Source: an uncultured Bacteroidales bacterium
GTDB lineage: Bacteria > Bacteroidota > Bacteroidia > Bacteroidales > P3
Assembly (NCBI GenBank): GCA_937915785.1
Contig: CALGGY010000055.1
Coordinates: forward strand, 1 to 10,816
DNA: 10,816 nucleotides
Reading direction: 5' to 3'
Shown here: positions 5,885 to 10,816 of the stretch, one piece after another
Layout of the letters: each line of letters opens with the position of its first letter
How positions within the stretch are numbered: position 1 is the stretch's first letter
Position numbers and translations under genes: made by a program
Notes under the pieces: model-generated
Told to the model about the DNA's origin: nothing
What the model saw: only the letters and a program-made list of their open reading frames with translations
Databases searched by the model: none

Positions 5885-6850
5885 ATGAAATATACTGAAT
5901 TAGGCAACACCGGCATCAGCGTAAGCCGCATATGCGTGGGCTGTATGTCGTACGGAAAACCTTCGGACGATTTCCTTCTTTGGACCCTTGGACAGGACGA
6001 CACCACGGCCATGGTGAAATGTGCTATTGACTTGGGGATCAATTTCTTCGACACCGCCAATGTGTATTCGCACGGCACCAGCGAGGAGTTTTTGGGCAAA
6101 GCATTGAAAGACCTCGGCGTGGCACGAAACAAGGTGGTGATAGCGTCCAAGGTTTATTTCAACGAAGGCAAGCTCTCCGCCACCGCCATTCGTCGCGAGA
6201 TTGACGGCACACTGCAACGTCTGGGCACCGACTATCTGGACCTTTATCAGATACACCGCTACGATTACGACACTCCCATCGCAGAGACCATGCAGGCTCT
6301 GCACGAGCTGGTGAAGAGCGGCAAAGTGAGGGCCATCGGTGCTTCGGCAATGTACGGATACCAGTTCCACAACATGCAGATTTGCGCCGAACAGAACGGC
6401 TGGACCAAGTTCTCCACCCTGCAAAACCACTACAACCTGCTGTATCGCGAGGACGAGCGCGAGCTTATCCCTGTGGCACGCCAGTACGGAGTGTCGCTGA
6501 TACCTTATTCGCCGTTGGCAAGCGGACATCTGTCGCGCCCGCAGTGGGACAGCGGCTCCATGCGTAGCGACACCGACAAGACCATGCGTGGCAAATACGA
6601 CCACGCCAAGGACAACGACATGCAGATTGTTGCGCGTGTGGCCGAAGTTGCCCGACAGCTTGGAGTTACTATGACCGAGGTGGCTTTGGCGTGGCTACTT
6701 CAGCGCTGTGTGGCAGCGCCTATTGTTGGTGCCACCAAAGTGCAGCATTTCAACGATGCCGTGCGTGCCACGGACCTCAGGCTCAGCGCCGACGACATGG
6801 CGTATATCGAAGAACCATACAAAGCCCACGATATTGTCGGGGCATTGTAA
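5885..6850 (+). CDS. Aldo/keto reductase, YajO-like
   Basis: A 321-residue (beta/alpha)8-barrel oxidoreductase with the full catalytic tetrad: D56 in FDTANVY, Y61, K89 in IASK and H124 in LYQIH. The N-terminus MKYTELGNTGISVSRICVG and the cofactor-binding C-terminal part (PIVGATKVQHFNDAVRA, about 284-300) are both present, so it is complete. Family members use NADPH to reduce aldehydes and sugars in the cytoplasm; the length and CMSYG...DTANVYSHGTSEEFLG pattern resemble E. coli YajO. The actual substrate is not evident. The second gene of the flavodoxin operon, it is followed 39 bases later by the ATG of the broken sugar acetyltransferase. No terminator hairpin separates them. Confidence 0.93.
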   Translation: MKYTELGNTGISVSRICVGCMSYGKPSDDFLLWTLGQDDTTAMVKCAIDLGINFFDTANVYSHGTSEEFLGKALKDLGVARNKVVIASKVYFNEGKLSATAIRREIDGTLQRLGTDYLDLYQIHRYDYDTPIAETMQALHELVKSGKVRAIGASAMYGYQFHNMQICAEQNGWTKFSTLQNHYNLLYREDERELIPVARQYGVSLIPYSPLASGHLSRPQWDSGSMRSDTDKTMRGKYDHAKDNDMQIVARVAEVARQLGVTMTEVALAWLLQRCVAAPIVGATKVQHFNDAVRATDLRLSADDMAYIEEPYKAHDIVGAL

Positions 6851-6889
6851 TTTGTTATAATCGTGTAACTTATAAATCGAAAAACAAAA

Positions 6890-7424
6890 ATGTAACCCTT
6901 TTTAGTTGACCCGCGAAAAACCACACCTGAAGAACATGCCGAGGCCGTACGTCAGGCACAAGTGCTTTTCAAACTGAACCATGCCCTACACCGACGAGTA
7001 CAACGCTTTGGTGAAGAGCTTTTCGGCGACAACCTCGGCGACAATTCGCAAGTGATGCCCTGACTTGCAGGCGTTTGTTTCGACCGAGTGGCGATTGGCC
7101 GAAACGTGATGATAATGAACAAATGCCTGATGATGAGTCGTGGAGGGATAACCATCGGCTACGGCGCCATGATTGCCGCCAACGCGCAGCTGATAAGCAA
7201 CAACCACGACCTGCACGACCGTCAGATATTTACCTGCAAGCCTGTGCACATAGGCAAAAATGTGCGGATTGGGACCGGAGCCACCATCCTGGCATGAGTT
7301 GCTGTTGGCGAAAATGTCGTGGTGGCCGCCGGAGCGGTAGTAACCAAAGATGAGGCCCCGAACACCATCGTTGGGGGGGGGCAATCCAGCCAAATTTATC
7401 AAGCAAATACCGGAGGAAGGTTGA
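6890..7424 (+). pseudogene. Sugar O-acetyltransferase (LacA/Maa type, left-handed beta-helix), heavily degraded
   Basis: Joining frames gives a typical sugar O-acetyltransferase of about 178 residues: PEEHAEAVRQAQVLFKLN, MPYTDEYNALVK, ELFGDNLGDNSQVMP, GRNVMIMNKCLMMSRGGITI, LISNNHDLHDRQ (with the catalytic-type NNHD), then CKPVHIGKNVRIG, ENVVVAAGAVVTKD and PAKFIKQIPEEG. The isoleucine-rich hexapeptide repeats are clear. Damage: TAA as codon two (6893-6895), one frame change near 6980 undone by another near 7013, TGA after VMP (7060-7062), TGA at 7296-7298 where glycine (GGA to TGA) is expected, and a frameshift in the G9 run at 7373-7381. Such enzymes acetylate sugars with acetyl-CoA. Several nonsense changes make true decay much likelier than read error. 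It lies where a third operon gene would be. Confidence 0.9.
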
Positions 7425-7466
7425 TAAAAAGGCTGTCGTTCCGACAAACGGAGTATCGCAACTGCA

Positions 7467-7888
7467 ATGAAGAGACTGCTCACCTCGTTTCTATTGGCTA
7501 TAACGACAATGATCACACAAGCACAGACCACCGACCGACAAGCGATAGAAAACGGCAGATGTATCGGGCCATGATTGACAAGGACACCTCCGCGCTGAGC
7601 CGTATCCACGCCGACAATTTTGGGGTTGTGCACATGACGGGGATACGGCAGAGCAGGCAGGAGTACATCAGGGTCATTGCAGACGGCACGTTGAACTACT
7701 TTTCCGTTATCGAAGACAGTATCGACATCCGCATCGACTGCAATACTGCCACCTTTGCGGGCCGGAGCCGCGTTACGGTCGCTGTGTTTGGCGGAGGACA
7801 CAACACATGGCGGCCGCAGCTGCTGTTCACCCTCGAAAAACACGGTGGGCAATGGCTTCTGACAAGCAGTGGGGCTTCAACGTATTAG
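7467..7888 (+). pseudogene. Secreted NTF2-like (SnoaL/DUF4440-type) protein, one frameshift
   Basis: The ATG at 7467 begins a clean signal peptide, MKRLLTSFLLAITTMITQAQ, followed by TTDRQAIEN. The frame then meets TGA, while the next frame continues the expected domain: MYRAMIDKDTSALSRIHADN, VVHMTGIRQSRQEYIRVIAD, RSRVTVAVFGGG, LFTLEKHGGQWLLTSS, ending at 7888. One base appears lost around 7551-7556; adding it would give a normal protein of about 140 residues. The NTF2-like cone fold is used by many small enzymes and binding proteins, and its role is unknown here. It is the last gene of the rightward set and converges on the EFR1 gene. Reads could show whether the lost base is real. Confidence 0.82.
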
Positions 7889-8005
7889 TGGAGTTGGAGA
7901 GTGGCTGGCGTGAATTCGAAAATCGGCACAAGTTGGCATGCAGCGTGTTGCCAAATATGGTTGCCGCCCTATGGTTGATTAGATACGAGGGAACAGATTT
8001 ACGAT

Positions 8006-8776
8006 TCAATCAGAAAAATTGCGTTGAACGAGGTCTTTTACCGATACCATGGGGTGGTGGTACTGATGTTCCTTGGGTGTGGCTTTGCCGTTGAGCTGCA
8101 CCGCCTGCTGCGGACAGAAATGTACGCAGGCAAGGCATTGAGTGCAGTGTTCGCCGCAAAGGGCCTTGCGGTTGGTTAGGGAGATGTTGCCCTGCGGACA
8201 CACCTGAGCGCAGACGCCGCAACCCACACACAGCCCGGCATTTACGGCGGGAGTGAGCATTGGCAGTGTGCGCCGTTGCACCGAGGGCATGGCGCAGATG
8301 GCTCCCGGCACGCCCCACCAAGCGTAGTGGCGGCGGTGTAAACCGTGTGCTATGTCGTTGATAATCCGCTCCAAGCGTGAGGCGTAGCGTTGGAATTTCC
8401 ACACCTGCAGGTTGGGGTTTCGGCCAAAGCCCACGGCGCTGTTGTCGGGCACACGTATCTTGTGGCTGTAGGCCAGTTCCACACCTTTGGCGGCAAGCAG
8501 TCGGCGCACCGTCCAGATGGCGTTGCCGGCCTGTGCGCCGCAGGGTATTACAGCAAAGACGTAGGCCGATGGCGGAATGTCGAGTTTCGGCACAAGGTCG
8601 AGCACGGCTTGTGGCACGTTGAACCAATAGCAGGGAAACACCAGTCCCACGCGTTTTTCGTCCTTCAGGTCGCAATTGGTGGCCTCGGACATGAGCATTG
8701 CGGTGTCGCCCAATTTTTCGGCTATCTGGCGGCTTATGGCCAAACTGTTGCCCGTTCCGGAAAAGTAGAGTATCAT
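8006..8776 (-). CDS. EFR1-family flavodoxin/4Fe-4S ferrodoxin
   Basis: A 256-residue cytoplasmic electron-transfer protein with two parts. Residues 1-140 are a flavodoxin-like domain opening with the FMN phosphate loop YFSGTGNS (4-11), plus FPCYWFNVP (47-55) and IPCGAQAGNA (77-86). Residues 180-225 are a two-cluster ferredoxin: C183-x2-C186-x2-C189-x3-C193-P and C211-x2-C214-x2-C217-x3-C221-P. All eight cluster cysteines are present, so it should hold two 4Fe-4S centres beside FMN, a pattern named EFR1 family ferrodoxin in databases. It lies 64 bases behind the AraC-family gene on the same strand, so it may be co-transcribed and under that regulator. It converges on the broken NTF2-like gene with 117 bases between them, in which I see no terminator. 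Confidence 0.92.
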   Translation of the reverse strand: MILYFSGTGNSLAISRQIAEKLGDTAMLMSEATNCDLKDEKRVGLVFPCYWFNVPQAVLDLVPKLDIPPSAYVFAVIPCGAQAGNAIWTVRRLLAAKGVELAYSHKIRVPDNSAVGFGRNPNLQVWKFQRYASRLERIINDIAHGLHRRHYAWWGVPGAICAMPSVQRRTLPMLTPAVNAGLCVGCGVCAQVCPQGNISLTNRKALCGEHCTQCLACVHFCPQQAVQLNGKATPKEHQYHHPMVSVKDLVQRNFSD

Positions 8777-8840
8777 GTTTTAATGTATATTGATTGCTGA
8801 AACAACGCAATTTGCGGCGTGATATTGCCATGCCGTGCCA

Positions 8841-9638
8841 TTATTCCCTGAACTCGCTGGGCTTGGCGCTGAGGTGTTTCTGCACGTAGCGGTTGAAATG
8901 CGAGAGCGACGAAAATCCGAAACGGTCGCTTATCTCGGTGAGGGTGAGGCTTTTGTCGCGCAGCTGACGGCTTATTTCGAGGGCGGTGTAGCGTGTTATC
9001 CAGTAGTTGGCCGAAAATCCGCTCACCTGCTTGGCCACCTCAGACAGGTACTTGGGTGTGATGCACAGTTTGTCGGCGTAGTAGCCGATGTCGCGGTGTG
9101 TGATGTAATCGCCGTTTTCGAGAAGGTTCAGAAAACCGTCCATTATCTGGGCATAGTGGTTGCTGACCTTGTTGTTGCCGTAGAGCTCGGCATGGAAGTC
9201 GAAAAAGTCGATAATCATGCACTGGATGGCGTTTATCATAGCCTCGCGGTGGAAATGGTGGTTGGTAAGGGCGTGGCGCTGTTTGATGTAGTCGAAATTG
9301 AGGGCGCACACTTTCTGCATGTCGGGCGTGAGGCGCATTATGGGATTTTCGAACAGCGACAGGTGTCCGCGCATACCGTAGTTGCTGTGAGGGGTGGAAA
9401 GTCCGATAAACTCTTGGGTTACGTATATGACGTCCACCGCAAAGTCGGAGCTTTGGCGCACGTCGGCAATGATGTCGCAGCGGGTGGCTATAAGGCAGTC
9501 GCCGGCTTGGAACAGGTAGTGCTTGTCGCGATAGCCGAAAGTGCAGTGCCCGTGGCCGCAGTAGGCGTGGCACAGATAGCCGGCAAAACGGGCGTCGGCA
9601 ACAGTGGCGAGGGTGCTTTCGATAATGATGTCGTCCAT
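8841..9638 (-). CDS. AraC-family transcriptional regulator
   Basis: A 265-residue regulator. The N-terminal part (1-150) is a cupin-like sensing domain (RFAGYLCHAYCGHGHCTFGY...FQAGDCLIATRCD) without an obvious known ligand signature. The C-terminal domain has the two AraC helix-turn-helix units: about 182-205 (RDIGYYADKLCITPKYLSEVAK) and 234-265, the latter with the family hallmark ISDRFGFSSLSHFNRYVQKH...PSEFRE. The start at 9638 fits related proteins beginning M(D/E)DI. The -7 box TAACTTTG ends only four bases before this ATG, so the mRNA probably has almost no leader. By position it may control the EFR1 gene behind it and the flavodoxin/aldo-keto reductase operon; that is inference. Confidence 0.93.
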   Translation of the reverse strand: MDDIIIESTLATVADARFAGYLCHAYCGHGHCTFGYRDKHYLFQAGDCLIATRCDIIADVRQSSDFAVDVIYVTQEFIGLSTPHSNYGMRGHLSLFENPIMRLTPDMQKVCALNFDYIKQRHALTNHHFHREAMINAIQCMIIDFFDFHAELYGNNKVSNHYAQIMDGFLNLLENGDYITHRDIGYYADKLCITPKYLSEVAKQVSGFSANYWITRYTALEISRQLRDKSLTLTEISDRFGFSSLSHFNRYVQKHLSAKPSEFRE

Positions 9639-9642
9639 AGTG

Positions 9643-9650
9643 CAAAGTTA
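9643..9650 (-). promoter_or_regulatory. Bacteroidetes -7 box (TAACTTTG) immediately before the AraC-family start codon
   Basis: Read leftward, the eight bases are TAACTTTG, followed by CACT and then the ATG. A TTG at about 14 bases upstream could serve as a poor -33 element. Transcription would start at or within a few bases of the ATG. Confidence 0.65.
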
Positions 9651-9704
9651 CGAAAAAAAACGGACAACGGATTGTTAAAACGGGTTAATTCGATTCGCCA
9701 TAGT

Positions 9705-10316
9705 GTAATAATCAACCGTTTCTTCGTGTAGGGATATTAAACGTTATGGTTACGAGTGGGCTAATCTTTATCTCATAACGGCCTTTCCTTCAGGACATTA
9801 CGATATTGAAGAATACCCTGCTGTCAAAGAATACCTGTTGTCTTTTGGTATGAAAAGATTGGAGCAAACAGGCAAAACACATAATGTCAATGGAGAGAAG
9901 GTAAAAGCCCGTAAAAAAACTAATAACAAGTGGTTTGAGACCCATGATAGCATCAGCTATTGGGAGGATTTTTCACGGCCAAAAGTAATGTACCCGGAAA
10001 CAACCAAGGAGCATATTTTGCCTATGACAATAAAGGGCTTTATATCGACAAGACTTGTTTCATGCTGATAGCTGAAGATGCAGAGTGTTTACAACACACG
10101 CTATCAAGTCGTTTATTTGAGTTTGCCTACAAAAGAATCTTTGCAAGCGTAGAGTTGGGAGAACATGGCTATCAGTATAACAAACATGCACTTGTAAAGC
10201 TTCCCGTAATCAAACCACCTAAAACTTTCAGTTTAGATACGAAGAATGTGGACGAACATATTTACAAACTATATGGGATTACAAATGAAGAAATTCGTGA
10301 AATAGAGAGTCCTTAA
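9705..10316 (+). pseudogene. Eco57I/TaqI-like adenine methyltransferase, C-terminal specificity part only (cassette A)
   Basis: This is about the last 205 residues of a large N6-adenine DNA methyltransferase of the type IIG or BREX PglX kind; the catalytic domain with its NPPY motif is absent. It opens with VIIxPFLRxRDIKRYGYEW, the usual entry to the TaqI-like C-terminal specificity domain, then NLYLITAFPSGHYDIEEYPAVKEYL and SISYWEDFSRPKVMYPETT. The frame then shifts, and GAYFAYDNKGLYIDKTCFML...LSSRLFEFAYKRIFAS...ALVKLPVIKPP...YKLYGITNEEI completes the domain. Single bases seem lost near 9714, 9728 and 9997-9999, the last truncating cassette A soon after the repeat. This domain reads the DNA target, so changing it changes the methylated site. 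The 22-bp repeat encoding EDFSRPK begins the swappable part. Confidence 0.85.
9963..9984 (+). repeat. Left arm of a perfect 22-bp inverted repeat (recombination site candidate)
   Basis: Begins GGAGGATTTTTCACGGCC and ends AAAA. The reverse complement of 10659-10680 is identical across all 22 bases, and identity stops at once on both sides. The repeat encodes EDFSRPK in the same codon phase in both copies, so recombination between the arms would leave the reading frame intact. Confidence 0.95.
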
Positions 10317-10680
10317 AACTCTCTATTTTCCAAATAATCAATCTCTTGTTGTGATAATCCATAGAGTTGATGTCATCTCTTGCTCTTGCTTTTGGGAAGG
10401 CTGTGTTGGATATGACATTAGCTTGTCTAATCCTGTTTGAGGAACAGGAAGTTTTTCAACAAACATTGGTTTGTACTCGAAGTAACCGCCATTGCGTGTT
10501 ACACCAAGCGAGCGAATGTAATAATCCGCTATGGTTGAGTTAAGAATATGAAGAATCGCTATGTTCGTGGTTGCAATAAACGGACTGGGAGTATTTATGA
10601 ACATACCTTCTGGTGCATAAGAATATGTCCCCTCCAAATTAAGATTTCCCCAAGTGATTTTTGGCCGTGAAAAATCCTCC
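10313..10680 (-). pseudogene. Silent alternative specificity cassette of the same methyltransferase type (cassette B)
   Basis: Read leftward from the repeat, this encodes EDFSRPKITWGNLNLEG, then TYSYAPEGMFINTPSPFI, ILNSTIADYYIRSLGV, GGYFEYKPMFVEKLPVPQTG, and, after a frame change near 10377, HQLYGLSQQEIDYLENREF with TAA at 10315-10313. It matches cassette A position by position (GAYFAYDNKGLYI against GTYSYAPEGMFI; ALVKLPVIKPP against FVEKLPVPQTG; YKLYGITNEEI against HQLYGLSQQEI) but is clearly different in sequence. It has no start: an in-frame TAA lies one codon upstream of the repeat (10685-10683). So it can only be expressed if the segment inverts and joins the upstream part. Unlike cassette A, it stays open for more than 100 codons past the repeat. 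In the present orientation it is silent. Confidence 0.85.
10659..10680 (-). repeat. Right arm of the 22-bp inverted repeat
   Basis: On the plus strand it reads TTTTGGCCGTGAAAAATCC followed by TCC, the exact reverse complement of 9963-9984. The two arms bound a 674-base segment, 9985-10658. Confidence 0.95.
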
Positions 10681-10682
10681 TG

Positions 10683-10814
10683 TTATATAATCTTTGATAA
10701 TATGTTATATAGTTGTCCTACATAATAAAAGGGGAGGTTTATCAGTCTGAATGTCTTGCCGGACGGGGTGGTCGCAGTATCAACAGAATATTTGCCTGTC
10801 CAGACACGTACAGC
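10683..10814 (-). CDS. C-terminal end of an unidentified ORF (runs off the right edge)
   Basis: A leftward frame enters from the window edge and ends with TAA at 10685-10683, three bases before the inverted repeat. Its 43 codons include AVRVWTGKYSVDTATTPSGK and end FYYVGQLYNILSKII. I recognise no family. It is in the same frame as cassette B but separated by the stop. The opposite strand is also open here (ISLNVLPDGVVAVSTEYLPV), so it is uncertain which, if either, is coding. Confidence 0.2.
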   Translation of the reverse strand, partial: AVRVWTGKYSVDTATTPSGKTFRLINLPFYYVGQLYNILSKII

Positions 10815-10816
10815 GA

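Larger units (their letters stand above)
9963..10680. mobile_element. Candidate invertible DNA segment switching the methyltransferase specificity end
   Basis: The segment is two convergent, different versions of one protein end between perfect inverted repeats in matching codon phase. Their stop codons overlap in a single TTAA at 10313-10316. Inversion would replace VMYPETT... by ITWGNLNLEG... directly after SISYWEDFSRPK. This is how phase-variable HsdS and PglX genes are built. No recombinase gene is in the window, so the enzyme would have to be supplied from elsewhere. Confidence 0.7.

Noticed and set aside
6986..7852. A 288-codon open frame on the minus strand across the acetyltransferase and NTF2-like remnants
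   Set aside because: It is antisense to two recognisable (broken) genes and has no motif; long antisense frames are expected in this GC-rich sequence.
8010..8831. A second long minus-strand frame over the EFR1 gene
   Set aside because: It is an arginine-rich shadow; the other minus frame holds all eight cluster cysteines and the flavodoxin loop.
8835..9731. A 298-codon open frame on the plus strand across the AraC region
   Set aside because: It is the antisense shadow of the AraC gene: low-complexity Val/Ala/Gly composition and no family motif, while the minus strand has two clear helix-turn-helix units.
9838..10068. A separate 76-residue small gene starting at TTG 9838
   Set aside because: The same frame continues upstream to RDIKRYGYEW at 9730 with family similarity, so it is an internal part of the methyltransferase remnant.
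10338..10637. An independent 99-residue gene on the minus strand
   Set aside because: Similarity extends upstream past its Met to the 22-bp repeat, and downstream in another frame to 10313, so it is the alternative methyltransferase end and not a free-standing gene.
9963..10680. Insertion sequence or MITE bounded by the inverted repeats
   Set aside because: The repeats are inside coding sequence in matching codon phase, no target duplication flanks them, and the content is two protein ends with no transposase.

Overview
The window looks like a chromosomal piece of a Bacteroidales bacterium (Bacteroides/Prevotella-like). The evidence is Bacteroidetes-type -7 boxes (TAnnTTTG) instead of sigma-70 promoters, mostly weak Shine-Dalgarno sequences, a Bacteroides-type thiS/tenI/thiE arrangement, an EFR1-family ferrodoxin and a lipoprotein flavodoxin. 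No rRNA, tRNA, CRISPR array or complete insertion sequence was seen.

Layout. Positions 1-2832 are read leftward: the N-terminal piece of a class M-like sirtuin with no visible start codon, a DUF1295 membrane protein behind a 400-base gap that can fold into strong hairpins, and a thiamine pair (thiS overlapping an unusual TenI-ThiE fusion). Positions 3044-4156 are read rightward: an alpha-helical HEAT-like protein and a beta-carbonic anhydrase. Positions 4255-5004 hold a membrane-protein remnant and a GNAT acetyltransferase broken by two frameshifts.

Positions 5194-9650 form a redox locus: a promoter, a flavodoxin-like lipoprotein and a YajO-like aldo/keto reductase, followed by a wrecked sugar O-acetyltransferase and a frameshifted secreted NTF2-like gene. 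Facing them are an EFR1 flavodoxin/ferredoxin protein and an AraC-family regulator whose -7 box almost touches its start codon, which suggests a leaderless mRNA. Such genes often travel together; the regulator probably controls the redox genes (inference), and the middle of the set has decayed.

Positions 9705-10816 are the most interesting part. A 5'-truncated piece of an Eco57I/TaqI-like adenine methyltransferase (target-recognition end) is followed by a second, different version of the same C-terminal end on the opposite strand. The two versions meet at overlapping stop codons in one TTAA and are bounded by a perfect 22-bp inverted repeat lying in the same codon phase in both. This is the architecture of an invertible DNA segment that swaps the specificity half of a DNA methyltransferase. 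Here the catalytic part is missing and both cassettes carry frameshifts, so the locus is either a relic or a silent donor.

At least five loci carry small indels, and the sugar acetyltransferase also has nonsense codons, while the neighbouring metabolic genes are intact. This points to real local decay more than to random sequencing error, although the single-base gaps deserve checking in reads.
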